A stretch of 16,282 nt of DNA from Fidelibacterota bacterium (GCA_011049095.1 DSDE01000398.1:1-16282); one strand, 5' to 3'. Shown: positions 6,809 to 15,211, counted from the stretch's first letter. Numbers and translations are program-made. Notes: generated from the letters alone by a model not told the origin.

Positions 6809-7523
6809 AGTCGTCTGGGTCACTGGAGCCAGCCGCGGTATCGGCAGAGCTATCGCCCTGGCTTTTGCAGAAAGCGGCGCCATAGTCATCGCCTCCGCCC
6901 GCTCAGAGGAAAATTTGAAGAAACTCTCTGAAATAGCTAGCGGAAACATTCACACAATGGCTTTAGACGTCACCAACGAGGCCGCTATCACTGAAAAACT
7001 CGCTTGCATCATAGCGCAATTTAAGAAAGTTGACATTCTAGTCAATGCAGCGGGAATCACCCGAGATAAGCTGATTATGCGTATGAGCAATGATGACTGG
7101 GACTCAGTGCTGGAAACAAATCTCAAGTCGGCATTTCTTCTTTCCCGTGAGCTGAGCCGCCCGATGATGAAAGCACGAAGCGGAACCATTATCCTTATCA
7201 GCTCTGTTATCGGCATCACCGGAAATGCCGGACAGGCCAACTATGCAGCAAGTAAAGCAGGTATAATCGCCCTGACGAAATCGCTGGCAAAAGAGCTGGC
7301 CCCCAGAAATATTCGAGTCAATTGTATAGCGCCCGGCTTTATCGAAACAGATATGACAGCCGGTCTTTCAGAAGAAATAAAGGAAAAAATCGTATCTGGA
7401 ATCGCGTTGAACCGGACCGGCACAGCCGATGATCTCACCGGAGCTGTCCGTTTTCTGGCATCAGATTATGCCGGATACATTACTGGCCAAACTCTCATCA
7501 TTGATGGCGGTATGGTATATTAA
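6786..7523 (+). CDS. fabG: 3-oxoacyl-ACP reductase
   Basis: The 245-residue SDR reduces 3-oxoacyl-ACP with NADPH in fatty acid elongation. Seen motifs are TGASRGIGRA in the cofactor loop, NAAGITRD, ISSVIGITGNAGQANYAASKAG with S140, Y153 and K157, and the C-terminal GQTLIIDGGMVY typical of FabG. The start at 6786 (MNINFQNKVVWVTG) has GGAG 10 bases upstream within fabD and gives the usual length; an earlier in-frame ATG at 6762 would add eight atypical residues. Its location between fabD and acpP makes the assignment to FabG, rather than another SDR, secure. Confidence 0.95.
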   Translation: MNINFQNKVVWVTGASRGIGRAIALAFAESGAIVIASARSEENLKKLSEIASGNIHTMALDVTNEAAITEKLACIIAQFKKVDILVNAAGITRDKLIMRMSNDDWDSVLETNLKSAFLLSRELSRPMMKARSGTIILISSVIGITGNAGQANYAASKAGIIALTKSLAKELAPRNIRVNCIAPGFIETDMTAGLSEEIKEKIVSGIALNRTGTADDLTGAVRFLASDYAGYITGQTLIIDGGMVY

Positions 7524-7545
7524 CCTCAAAGAAAAGGAACAAAAC

Positions 7546-7782
7546 GTGGAAAATATCACATTTGAAGAATTAAGAGACCTGGTGGCAGACAAACTGAAAG
7601 TTGACGAAAAAAAGGTCACAATGGAAGCAAGCTTTATAGATGATCTGGGAGCTGACTCTCTGGATACGGTAGAATTAATTATGAGCTTGGAAGATAAATT
7701 TGAGCTTAGCATCTCTGATGATGATGCCAAGGAGCTAAAAACCGTTGGTAATGTCTATCAATATTTGAAAAACCTTTCCTGA
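7546..7782 (+). CDS. acpP: Acyl carrier protein
   Basis: This 78-residue acidic helical protein carries growing acyl chains on a phosphopantetheine arm. The attachment serine is S38 in GADSLDTVEL, with the usual helix II following, and the tail is KTVGNVYQYLKNL. Translation appears to start at a GTG (7546) with AAGGA at 7534-7538, giving the normal ACP N-terminus (V/M)ENITFEELRDLV; the ATG codons further upstream lie inside fabG. It sits 22 bases after fabG and 11 before fabF. A GTG start on what is usually one of the most abundant proteins of the cell is mildly unusual. Confidence 0.97.
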   Translation: MENITFEELRDLVADKLKVDEKKVTMEASFIDDLGADSLDTVELIMSLEDKFELSISDDDAKELKTVGNVYQYLKNLS

Positions 7783-7793
7783 TCTTCACGCCA

Positions 7794-9029
7794 ATGTATC
7801 GTCGGGTCGTTATTACCGGAATGGGAATCATCTCGCCTTTGGCTACTGGTCTAAATTTATTTTGGCAAGGGCTTACTCAGGGAAAAAACGGCATAGGACC
7901 CATCACACTATTTGACTCAGCGCCCTTCCCTGTAAAGATAGCCGGAGAGGTGAAAAATTTTGATGCTGAAAAATTGATTGACGCCAAGGAAGCATCTAAA
8001 ATGGATCGCTTCACTCAATTTGGCGTCATTGCAGCTGAAGAAGCCATCCATCAATCTAATATCCAAAATGATAATATCCAAAATGATAGGGTTGGTGTAC
8101 TGATTGCCAGTGGAATCGGAGGAATCGGCACCTTTTCTGAACAGCAGGACCTTCTTCGAGAAAAAGGACATCGCAGGGTTTCGCCTTTCTTAATTCCTAA
8201 AATGATTCCCGACATCACCAGCGGTCACATCAGTATTAAATATGGTTTTCGCGGGCTCAATTACAGTGTCTCTTCTGCATGCGCATCGGCCAATCATGCT
8301 CTCGCTCTTGCTTATCGGCATATTCAATTTGGCGATGCTGATATAATTGTTTGTGGCGGCTCTGAAGCGGCGGTCACACCTTTGGCAGTAGCCGGCTTTT
8401 CTCAAATGAGAGCCCTCAGCAAACGAAATAGCCAAGCAGACAAAGCTTCTCGTCCCTTTGACAAAGACCGTGATGGATTTGTTATCGCTGAAGGCGCTGG
8501 AGTCTTAGTTTTGGAAGAGCTGCAGCATGCCCTGAAGCGGGGCGCTGAGATCTATGGAGAAATTAGCGGAATAGGTCTCAGTGCAGATGCCCACCATCTG
8601 ACGGCGCCCCACCCCGATGCAAGAGGCGCTATTGTTGCTATGGAAAATGCCATTCGTGATGCCGGCCTGAAACCGGAAAATATCGACTATATCAACGCAC
8701 ACGGTACATCCACACCCCTCAATGATGCTATTGAAACTGCGGCAATCAAAAAAGTATTTGGGAAACACAGCGCAAAACTTGCCATCAGTTCCACCAAATC
8801 AATGACAGGACATTTACTGGGGGCTGCCGGTGGCGTTGAAGCCATTGCATCACTTATGGCGCTTCAAACCGGAATCATTCCTCCGACAATTAATTTAAAA
8901 ACACCGGACCCTGATTGCGACCTCGACTACACCCCAAATCAGGCAGTTCAAAAAAACATTCAAACGGTCATCAGCAATGCTTTTGGCTTTGGCGGACACA
9001 ATGCCTCCATCCTTTTTAAAAAATATTAA
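7794..9029 (+). CDS. fabF: Beta-ketoacyl-ACP synthase II
   Basis: The 411-residue condensing enzyme elongates acyl-ACP with malonyl-ACP. The catalytic set is C163 (SSACASA), H303 (NAHGTSTPLND), K335 (TKSMTGH) and H340, the same numbers as E. coli FabF. An in-frame perfect 15-bp tandem duplication at 8058-8087 repeats NIQND twice in a surface-type segment. The start MYRRVVITGMG is the family norm, but no Shine-Dalgarno sequence is visible in the 11 bases after acpP, so coupling to acpP translation is likely. Its 3' end overlaps rnc by 29 bases. Confidence 0.96.
   Translation: MYRRVVITGMGIISPLATGLNLFWQGLTQGKNGIGPITLFDSAPFPVKIAGEVKNFDAEKLIDAKEASKMDRFTQFGVIAAEEAIHQSNIQNDNIQNDRVGVLIASGIGGIGTFSEQQDLLREKGHRRVSPFLIPKMIPDITSGHISIKYGFRGLNYSVSSACASANHALALAYRHIQFGDADIIVCGGSEAAVTPLAVAGFSQMRALSKRNSQADKASRPFDKDRDGFVIAEGAGVLVLEELQHALKRGAEIYGEISGIGLSADAHHLTAPHPDARGAIVAMENAIRDAGLKPENIDYINAHGTSTPLNDAIETAAIKKVFGKHSAKLAISSTKSMTGHLLGAAGGVEAIASLMALQTGIIPPTINLKTPDPDCDLDYTPNQAVQKNIQTVISNAFGFGGHNASILFKKY
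8058..8087 (+). repeat. Perfect 2 x 15-bp tandem duplication inside fabF
   Basis: AATATCCAAAATGAT occurs at 8058-8072 and again, identical, at 8073-8087. It is in frame and encodes NIQND-NIQND just before the DRVGVLIASGIGG strand. Identical codons indicate a recent slippage duplication. Confidence 0.9.
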
Positions 9030-9783
9030 GCCACTATTTGAGTTATTCAAAAAGTGGCTTCAAAAAGAAAAAGAAAAGCCAGACCTTACCAGACTCCTTT
9101 TACAGATTCAGGAATTGACAGGAACTATTTTGCATCACAGCGAACTCTTTGAACAGGCATTCATTCACAGCAGCGCCATTAACCCGGATTTAGAAACAAG
9201 AAACAGCAGCTACGAACGGCTGGAATTTTTAGGTGATGCAGTGCTTGAGCTCATTGTGAGTGAATTTCTCTACAAAAATTTTCCTGACCATTCAGAGGGA
9301 AAATTAACACAAATCAGAGCTCAGCTTGTCAATCAGACAACTCTGGCGCTCACCAGCAAAGAGATAGGCTTTGGCAACTATCTACATTTAGGCAAAGGTG
9401 CAGAAAAAGATAATATCCGGAACTTACATTCAATCCTTTGTGATATTTATGAATCCTTCGTTGGCGCACTCTATCTGGAAAACGGATACGATGCAGCATG
9501 GCGATTTGTTCATGAGACGCTGTTGGTAAAGCATCACACCGTCATACCCTCACCAGATACTCAAAACTACAAAGGGCTGCTTTATGAATTCTGCCAAAAA
9601 GGAAATAAAGAAGACCCCGAGTTTGTGGTAACCAGTGAAGATGGCCCTGATCACAACAAAGAGTTTACAATAACTGTCATTATCGGCAAACAGTCTTATG
9701 GTTCTGGCGTTGGTAAAAGCAAAAAAGAAGCAAGTCAGATTGCTGCCAAAAAGACACTTGAAATGCTTGATGTCAGCATATAG
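9001..9783 (+). CDS. rnc: Ribonuclease III
   Basis: The 260-residue endonuclease cuts double-stranded RNA, including rRNA precursors. The signature YERLEFLGDAVLELIV holds E72, E75 and D79; the second half of the active site is CDIYESFVGALYL with D148 and E151. A C-terminal dsRNA-binding domain (about 190-258) ends in GVGKSKKEASQIAAKKTLEML. A basic N-terminal extension (about 35 residues, KKWLQKEKEK) precedes the catalytic domain. The ATG at 9001 lies within the end of fabF and is the only sensible start; the SD is weak (GGCGGA), consistent with coupling. The acpP-fabF-rnc order is common and widespread. Confidence 0.95.
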   Translation: MPPSFLKNIKPLFELFKKWLQKEKEKPDLTRLLLQIQELTGTILHHSELFEQAFIHSSAINPDLETRNSSYERLEFLGDAVLELIVSEFLYKNFPDHSEGKLTQIRAQLVNQTTLALTSKEIGFGNYLHLGKGAEKDNIRNLHSILCDIYESFVGALYLENGYDAAWRFVHETLLVKHHTVIPSPDTQNYKGLLYEFCQKGNKEDPEFVVTSEDGPDHNKEFTITVIIGKQSYGSGVGKSKKEASQIAAKKTLEMLDVSI

Positions 9784-9810
9784 TCATTTCTGGTCAGAAA
9801 AAAAAGCTAA

Positions 9811-10452
9811 TTAAGTATCGATACAATCCGTATCGGTTACATCAATAGGCTCCTCCTTAGATAAAAATGAGCCATCTTGAGAAAAAAGTTTTATGGCAGA
9901 TTCTGCCACCTGTTTAGTATCATACCATGCATAGGCAGCAACCGCGCCAGCGCCAAACAGAGGTATAAACCTGCTGAGAGTCCGCCCGATAATCCGCTGG
10001 GTAATACGGATGCCAATACTGCGCATAAGTTTTTGAATAAAACGGAGACTAGCTCGTCGAATGAGAACCCTTCCGCTGGCTCTGACCAGCAAATCCCGCA
10101 TTAGTTGGGCAGCGCTATGCCGAAAAAGGCAATAAATCATCGCTTCTCGTCCGAGCTGAGCAGATTTTCCATAGACTGCAGCAATATCGGCCACCAACTG
10201 ACTCTGAATTTTCCAGACGCCGACCAAATCGGGGAGAATGGTGAGTATTCCCCAAGGACCCGGCGGCAGCGCAAGCCCGCCCGCCAGAGTTGCTGCTTTT
10301 TGCGAAGCAATAGCAGCCAATTTCTTTGCCGCCTCATTTGGCTGAAGTGAAAGCTTTGACTCCGATTCCGGAACCGTGCTGATCAGCTTGATTAATTCGT
10401 CGTTGATTTTATGAAGCAGCTCATTTTCCTTTGGCTGATTTATATCCGCCAT
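9811..10452 (-). CDS. EcsC-like family protein, membrane-associated helical
   Basis: This 213-residue protein resembles the EcsC family in the segment AAKKLAAIASQKAATLAGGLALPPGPWGILTILPDL (41-75 region: a small-residue helix, the PPGPWG turn, then a hydrophobic helix), with IAAVYGK (90-96) after it. A second hydrophobic stretch, RFIPLFGAGAVAAYAWYDT (161-179), is followed by an acidic tail. Charged helices with many arginines (124-160) lie between. The biochemical function is unknown to me; EcsC homologues are poorly characterised. The start has GAGG about 10 bases upstream on the minus strand. It faces rnc tail to tail across 27 bp and lies 93 bp downstream of the MBL-fold gene, perhaps with its own promoter. 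Confidence 0.65.
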   Translation of the reverse strand: MADINQPKENELLHKINDELIKLISTVPESESKLSLQPNEAAKKLAAIASQKAATLAGGLALPPGPWGILTILPDLVGVWKIQSQLVADIAAVYGKSAQLGREAMIYCLFRHSAAQLMRDLLVRASGRVLIRRASLRFIQKLMRSIGIRITQRIIGRTLSRFIPLFGAGAVAAYAWYDTKQVAESAIKLFSQDGSFLSKEEPIDVTDTDCIDT

Positions 10453-10494
10453 TGTATTTCCTCACTTTCCATAATAACTATTAAACATTTGATA

Positions 10495-10500
10495 ATTATA
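10495..10500 (-). promoter_or_regulatory. Candidate -10 element for the EcsC-like gene
   Basis: Read on the minus strand this is a perfect TATAAT, 42 bases before the start codon at 10452. No good -35 is visible at 16-18 bp, so the call is weak. A short hairpin (CAAGAA 10516-10521 with TTCTTG 10531-10536) upstream could end the MBL-fold transcript on the same strand. Confidence 0.3.
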
Positions 10501-10545
10501 AAGATAAAAGCGAAACAAGAAATAAGCGGCTTCTTGAATCTATAT

Positions 10546-11496
10546 CTATAGTTTGAGCTCAAGCCCTTCATATGCAAGAAAAACGTCGAGAGGCGCTTTA
10601 GGATAGTTGATTTTTTTATAATTAAGGGAACGGTGAAGCATAGACTGTACTGTAAAATCGTCTTTATCAGGCTCATGGTGAAAAAGCGCCAGATTTTTCA
10701 CATTTGCCTGCACTGACAGGTCAATTCCCAGCAAAGCTGATGAATGCCCCCAGTCTTCCTTGTGAATCGCCTCTTCAAATGTGTACATTGCATCAAAAAT
10801 TAAAAGGTCTGCATTTCTAAAGAAATTGACGTGGCTCAAGCTCAGATCATCATCAAGTGTTTTATATTCTGAATCAGTGGCATAAACCATGCTCTTATTT
10901 CCATATGTAACCCGATAAGCATAGCTTTTTCCAGGATGATATTGAAGTGTGTTGCGAATGGAGATTCCCTTAATCGTAATCTCGCTGTCCGGCTCTAATA
11001 CAACAAACTTCTTTTGGCTCGCCATATGGGATAATGATACAGGAAAAAATCTAAAATCCTGCTGTAAATTGAGTCTTTCTTCAAAATCAGCATGCACACT
11101 ATAAAAGGTGATCTTATTTTGTGAATAAAACGCAGGTTTAAAAAGAGGCCAACCCATAATATGATCCCAGTGGGTATGACTCATAAAAATATGAATATCC
11201 AGGCCGCCATTATTCTGCTGCTTTTCAATCAGCTCATTGCCAAGACGCACGAGACCGGAACCCATATCCAGAATAATCAATGTATTATTCGCTTCAATCG
11301 TGACACAAGCCGTATTTCCGCCAATCAATCCTGCCTCAACAAATGACATGTTTCGAAGGAAAAGCTCTCGTTTTTCAGGTGTGGAAATATTCGTCTCTGC
11401 GGCTTTTTCCAAAACCATCCGCATTTTTTGCTCAATCTGTTCACTTGTGGGCGGCGTCGGGATACTACCGCGAACTCCCCAGAATTTTATCTTCAT
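10546..11496 (-). CDS. Metallo-beta-lactamase-fold hydrolase (PhnP/cyclic phosphodiesterase-like branch)
   Basis: The 316-residue protein opens with MKIKFWGVRGSIPTP and has GGNTACV (59-65), LDMGSG, and the metal motif SHTHWDH (H107, H109, D111, H112). Further ligand candidates are H187 (QYHPGK), D208 (YATDSE) and H273/H274 (FHHEP). This is the dinuclear-metal hydrolase branch related to PhnP and RNase Z-type enzymes; the substrate is unknown. About 44 residues lie between P15 and GGNT, roughly 30 more than in short relatives, forming a charged helical insert. I believe a subfamily with such an insert exists. The start has AGAGG upstream on the minus strand. No signal peptide is seen, so it is cytosolic. 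Confidence 0.85.
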   Translation of the reverse strand: MKIKFWGVRGSIPTPPTSEQIEQKMRMVLEKAAETNISTPEKRELFLRNMSFVEAGLIGGNTACVTIEANNTLIILDMGSGLVRLGNELIEKQQNNGGLDIHIFMSHTHWDHIMGWPLFKPAFYSQNKITFYSVHADFEERLNLQQDFRFFPVSLSHMASQKKFVVLEPDSEITIKGISIRNTLQYHPGKSYAYRVTYGNKSMVYATDSEYKTLDDDLSLSHVNFFRNADLLIFDAMYTFEEAIHKEDWGHSSALLGIDLSVQANVKNLALFHHEPDKDDFTVQSMLHRSLNYKKINYPKAPLDVFLAYEGLELKL

Positions 11497-11581
11497 CAGA
11501 ACCTCTCTGCACTTCTATTATTCATTAGGCATATTTAACAAATTTATATATAGGATTCAAATAAAAAGAATAATTTGTGAT

Positions 11582-11600
11582 AAAAAACACGGTGTTTTTT
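11582..11600. promoter_or_regulatory. 19-bp perfect palindrome between divergent genes
   Basis: AAAAAACAC-G-GTGTTTTTT sits about 86 bases before the MBL-fold gene (minus) and 145 before the preferred FAD oxidoreductase start (plus). It could be an operator for either gene or a weak terminator-like element. Only the symmetry is certain. The rest of 11497-11744 is A/T-rich with no promoter I trust. Confidence 0.35.
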
Positions 11601-11744
11601 CATAAACTAAAACGAAAGGGATTTTGGAATAATAAAATTGGATATATTTCATCATTGCCCTCAAAAAAAAGCAGTAAACTATGGCATTCACAATTCTTAG
11701 GTTTTAATTTATGCCGATGGAATAGACAGAAAGGATATCTGCGC

Positions 11745-12983
11745 GTGACTAACAAAAAGAAAATAGAGCCCCCTTATGAAAATGTTTTTTGGCTGAAAGA
11801 TGAAATTTTAAGATTTGATCCCCTGCGGCAGAACCTCACGGCAGATCTGGCTATTATCGGCGGTGGAATCACGGGTATTACGGCCGCGAAACGACTTGCA
11901 GAGCTGGGCGCGTCTGTCATCCTCCTGGAAAATCGCTGTATCGGCACAGGCGCCAGCGGGAGAAATGCCGGATTTGTCATCAGCGGCCCAGTAGAACACT
12001 ATTCACGGGCGGTGAATATCATCGGGCGCGATAAGGCGAAGCGTCTCTGGAGTGATTCTGAAAAAGGTATTTCTCATCTTATTGAGAATATAGAAAACTG
12101 TGCCATCAGGGCCAATGCAGAAAGAGAAGGAAGCTACCTGCTGGCAGACTCAGAGCAGGAAGATGCGGAAGTGCGGGAAACGGCTAAGGCAATGCACAGC
12201 GACCATTTTGACTGTGACTATCTGCCGGCTGAAGCAGTTCGCGACATTCTAAAAACTGACGCTTTCTTTGGCGGATTGTTTTTAAATTCAAATTTTGCTT
12301 TTCACCCCTACCGCTATGTTACCGGACTGGCCAAATTTATTCATCAGGAGCAGAAAAATGTGCAGCTCTTTGATGAAAGTCCCGTAAGTAAAATCAGCAG
12401 CGATGGCGAAAACCGGCCTGTCATCCATACCGCGAAGGGCAAAGTGACGGCACAAATGCTGCTTTTGGCCACAAATGCCTGGACACAGCAATTAGACAGC
12501 CGCTATGAAGGGCTCATCATTCCAGTGCGAGGTCAGGTCATCGCCACCGCACCTCTGGACAAGCGCTACCTCACCGGTGCAATGTATGCCAATTTCGGGT
12601 TTGAATATTTCCGGCAATTGCAAAGCGGAGAACTGATTATCGGCGGCTGGCGGGAGAATATGCCCGGCGGTGATGCTTTTCACTATAATGAAAATATTGA
12701 AGATAAAGCTGTTCAGGGATTGTTGGACTATATTCGGGGAAAATTTCCGCAGCTTCCCAAATTGACGGTGAGCCATCAGTGGGCCGGCACCATGGGCTTC
12801 AGCCGCGACGGTCTGCCGCTGTTGGGACCCCTTCCCGGCAAAAACAGCATCTTCATCGCGGCAGGATTTACCGGCCACGGTATGGCCTTTGGCACCATCA
12901 TCGGGAAATATGCCGCTGAAGCCATCGCCGGTGAACTCAGTGAAGATATTTCCATCTACAGCCCTACGAGATTTGTGAAGTAA
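11745..12983 (+). CDS. FAD-dependent oxidoreductase, DAO family (amino-acid/amine oxidase or PuuB-like)
   Basis: The protein has 412 residues from the GTG at 11745. The FAD-binding beta-alpha-beta shows ADLAIIGGGITG (33-44, with GGGITG at 39-44) ending in E62, followed by GTGASGRNAGFV. The C-terminal FAD contact is QWAGTMGFSRDGLPLLGPLP and then AAGFTGHGMAFG. This layout is the DAO fold of glycine/sarcosine oxidases, DadA and gamma-glutamylputrescine oxidase; N-terminal PPYENVFW precedes the Rossmann strand as in PuuB-like proteins. The substrate is probably an amine or amino acid but is not determined. The frame stays open to an ATG at 11577, adding 56 low-complexity basic residues; AAGGA (11731-11735) nine bases before the GTG supports the shorter form. 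Confidence 0.85.
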   Translation: MTNKKKIEPPYENVFWLKDEILRFDPLRQNLTADLAIIGGGITGITAAKRLAELGASVILLENRCIGTGASGRNAGFVISGPVEHYSRAVNIIGRDKAKRLWSDSEKGISHLIENIENCAIRANAEREGSYLLADSEQEDAEVRETAKAMHSDHFDCDYLPAEAVRDILKTDAFFGGLFLNSNFAFHPYRYVTGLAKFIHQEQKNVQLFDESPVSKISSDGENRPVIHTAKGKVTAQMLLLATNAWTQQLDSRYEGLIIPVRGQVIATAPLDKRYLTGAMYANFGFEYFRQLQSGELIIGGWRENMPGGDAFHYNENIEDKAVQGLLDYIRGKFPQLPKLTVSHQWAGTMGFSRDGLPLLGPLPGKNSIFIAAGFTGHGMAFGTIIGKYAAEAIAGELSEDISIYSPTRFVK

Positions 12984-12996
12984 GATGAAGTTGATG

Positions 12997-13013
12997 TTAA
13001 GGTTAAGGTTAAG
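12997..13013. repeat. TTAAGG tandem repeat (nearly three units)
   Basis: TTAAGG-TTAAGG-TTAAG runs 14 bases after the FAD oxidoreductase stop codon. It begins the repeat-filled gap before the thiolase gene. Confidence 0.7.
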
Positions 13014-13032
13014 AACTTTGCGAAAAGTAAAC

Positions 13033-13055
13033 CTTTCGGCTTCGCTCATTGACCG
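13033..13055. repeat. Dispersed-repeat fragment (CTTCG..CTCATTGACCG)
   Basis: CTTTCGGCTTCGCTC followed by ATTGACCG is a diverged copy of the unit clustered at 52-156. It is the second of three locations in the window. Confidence 0.65.
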
Positions 13056-13068
13056 ATTCTCCATTTCT

Positions 13069-13103
13069 TTCCACCTTCCACCGTCCACCTTCCACCTTCC
13101 ACC
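13069..13103. repeat. 7-bp tandem repeat, five TTCCACC units
   Basis: Five consecutive 7-mers are present; the third reads GTCCACC and the other four are TTCCACC. The short period and lack of spacers rule out CRISPR. The unit also appears once near 299-305. Confidence 0.9.
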
Positions 13104-13158
13104 TTGAGCTATGAGCTTTAATCTTTGAGTTTAAAAGTAAACACAAAAGGAGAAAAAA

Positions 13159-14346
13159 ATGAAACAATTAAGAGACGTGCTAATTATTGATGCGGTGCGA
13201 ACACCCATCGGCTCATTTCAGGGAGCTTTGGCAGCAGTCCCGGCGCCTAAACTTGGCGCTTTAATGGTAAAATCGCTAATAGAGAGGAATAAACTCAATC
13301 CAGAAGCAGTCGATGAGGTCATTATGGGAAATGTCATCGCCACGGGAGAAGGACAGAGTCCTGCCAGACAGGCAGCGCTTTTTGGCGGACTGCCTCAATC
13401 GGTGCAGACTATGACCATTAATAAAGTGTGTGGTTCGGGACTGAAATCGGTTATGCTGGCGGCTCAGGCTATTCAGGTTGGCGATGCCAATATCATCATT
13501 GCCGGTGGAATGGAGAGTATGAGCAATGTTCCCTACATTCTTCCCAAAGCCCGTGACGGCTACCGTTTGGGGCATTCACAGGTTCTGGACGGAATTATTG
13601 TCGACGGTTTGTGGGATGTTTACAGTCAGGTTCACATGGGAAGCTGTGCCGAAGGTGTGGCCAAAGATGAGAAACTGACTAGGGAAGAGATGGATGAATT
13701 TGCCAAAATGAGTTATGAACGGGCTCAGGCCGCCACGGCAAATGGCGCTTTCAAGGATGAGATCATTCCCGTGCTTATTCCCCAGAAAAAAGGCGATCCT
13801 ATTTTGGTTGAGATTGACGAAGAACCGACCCGCGCCAATTTCGCCAAAATGGCTAGCCTGCGTCCTGCTTTTGAAAAAGATGGCGTCATCACCGCGGCAA
13901 ATGCCAGCAAAATCAATGACGGCGCTTCCGCAACGCTGATTATGAGCGCTGAAAAAGCTGAGGAATTGGGCTATAGACCTATGGCGAAGGTGATAGCCCA
14001 GGCCAGCGCAGCCCACGCTCCCGAAAAATTTGCCTCCGCACCGCTGCTGGCCATCGAAAAAGTTCTGAAAAAAGCCGGATTAACTGCCGATGAGATAGAC
14101 CTTTGGGAAATCAATGAAGCCTTTGCCCACGTTGCTTTTCTGCCGATGCGCAAATTCAATATTCCCAAAGAAAAAGTGAACATCAACGGCGGCGCTATTG
14201 CGATGGGTCACCCAATCGGCGCATCCGGTGCACGAGTCCTCACAACCTTGCTTCACGCGATGAATAAACAAGAATGCCGCTACGGACTGGCAAGCCTCTG
14301 CATTGGCGGCGGTGAAGCAGTAGCCCTCATCGTGGAAAAACTTTAA
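13159..14346 (+). CDS. Acetyl-CoA acetyltransferase (thiolase)
   Basis: The 395-residue enzyme condenses two acetyl-CoA to acetoacetyl-CoA or catalyses the reverse cleavage. It starts with the standard DVLIIDAVRTPIGSFQGAL. Catalytic residues are C91 (NKVCGSGLKS), H351 (GAIAMGHPIGASGAR) and C381 (SLCIGGGEAVA), matching C89/H348/C378 of the Zoogloea enzyme in order and spacing. Length is normal and no targeting signal is seen. AAAGGAG lies 7 bases before the ATG. Only 16 bases separate it from hbd, so the pair is an operon for C4-CoA metabolism (butyrate, hydroxybutyrate or beta-oxidation). The crotonase that would complete the set is not in the window. The direction of flux cannot be read here. 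Confidence 0.95.
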   Translation: MKQLRDVLIIDAVRTPIGSFQGALAAVPAPKLGALMVKSLIERNKLNPEAVDEVIMGNVIATGEGQSPARQAALFGGLPQSVQTMTINKVCGSGLKSVMLAAQAIQVGDANIIIAGGMESMSNVPYILPKARDGYRLGHSQVLDGIIVDGLWDVYSQVHMGSCAEGVAKDEKLTREEMDEFAKMSYERAQAATANGAFKDEIIPVLIPQKKGDPILVEIDEEPTRANFAKMASLRPAFEKDGVITAANASKINDGASATLIMSAEKAEELGYRPMAKVIAQASAAHAPEKFASAPLLAIEKVLKKAGLTADEIDLWEINEAFAHVAFLPMRKFNIPKEKVNINGGAIAMGHPIGASGARVLTTLLHAMNKQECRYGLASLCIGGGEAVALIVEKL

Positions 14347-14362
14347 GAAAAGGGGAATAAAA

Positions 14363-15211
14363 ATGGATATCAAAAAAGCCGCCGTTATTGGCGCAGGAAC
14401 TATGGGGAATGGCATTGCCCATGTGATGTGTCAGCACGGTTTGCAAGTCACGCTCATTGATATCAAAGACGAATTTGTTCAGCGGGGACTGACCACCATT
14501 CGCAAAAATATGGAGCGGGAACTCAAAAAAGAGAAAATCACCGCTGCGCACATGGAAGAAAGTCTCGGCAGAATTACAGCAAGCACCGATCTGGAAGCCG
14601 TCAAAAATGTGGATTTCATCGTGGAAGCTGCCACCGAAAATGAGGCGCTGAAACTGGAGCTCTTTCAAAAACTGGATACGCTGGCTGGAGAAAATGTCAT
14701 TTTAGCCACCAATACCAGCTCTATATCCATTACCAAAATCGCCGCTGTCACCAAGCGCTCCGATAAAGTTATTGGTATGCACTTTATGAATCCGGTGCCG
14801 ATGATGAAATTGGTGGAAGTGATTCGCGGTCTGCAAACCAGCGATGAAACCACCGAAACTGTCGTTGCTCTTGCCAAAATACTGGGCAAAACACCCGTTG
14901 AAGTCAATGATTATCTGGGATTTATCGCTAACCGCATCTTAATGCCCATGATTAATGAAGCCATTTATGCCCTGATGGAAGGCGTCGCCACCAAAGAGGC
15001 CATTGACGAAATCATGAAGCTGGGAATGGCCCATCCCATGGGACCGCTTACTTTGGCTGACCTTATTGGCCTGGATACCTGTCTGAGCATTATGGAAGTG
15101 CTTCATCAAGGTCTAGGCGACAGTAAATATCGTCCCTGTCCCCTCCTGAAAAAGATGGTCGATGCCGGCTATCTGGGACGCAAAACCGGTCGGGGATTCT
15201 ATCAGTACTAA
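14363..15211 (+). CDS. hbd: 3-hydroxybutyryl-CoA dehydrogenase
   Basis: The 282-residue NAD(P)-dependent enzyme interconverts acetoacetyl-CoA and (S)-3-hydroxybutyryl-CoA. The N-terminal Rossmann motif is GAGTMGNGIAHVM, with D33 (LIDIKD) suggesting NAD. The active-site set is S119 (NTSSIS), H140 (GMHFMNPVP), E152 (KLVEVI) and N190 (IANRIL), with the same spacings (21, 12, 38) as the human enzyme. LGMAHPMGPLTLADLIGLD closes the C-terminal helical domain. Single-domain length means it is not a FadB-type fusion. The RBS AAAAGGGG precedes the ATG. No terminator is visible; degenerate repeats begin three bases after the stop. Confidence 0.95.
   Translation: MDIKKAAVIGAGTMGNGIAHVMCQHGLQVTLIDIKDEFVQRGLTTIRKNMERELKKEKITAAHMEESLGRITASTDLEAVKNVDFIVEAATENEALKLELFQKLDTLAGENVILATNTSSISITKIAAVTKRSDKVIGMHFMNPVPMMKLVEVIRGLQTSDETTETVVALAKILGKTPVEVNDYLGFIANRILMPMINEAIYALMEGVATKEAIDEIMKLGMAHPMGPLTLADLIGLDTCLSIMEVLHQGLGDSKYRPCPLLKKMVDAGYLGRKTGRGFYQY

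Noticed and set aside
9787..9805. Hairpin plus A-run after rnc as terminator
   Set aside because: TTTCT/AGAAA is only five bp and is followed by A, not T, on the plus strand; on the minus strand the T-run precedes the hairpin.
11577..11744. 56-codon N-terminal extension of the FAD oxidoreductase
   Set aside because: It begins inside the 19-bp palindrome region with no RBS and is lysine-rich low complexity; the GTG at 11745 has AAGGA at good spacing.
12492..13088. 198-codon minus-strand open frame
   Set aside because: It is antisense to the FAD oxidoreductase gene and the TTCCACC repeat, with no domain; a shadow of a real gene.
13069..13103. Possible CRISPR array
   Set aside because: The period is 7 bp with no spacers; a simple tandem repeat.
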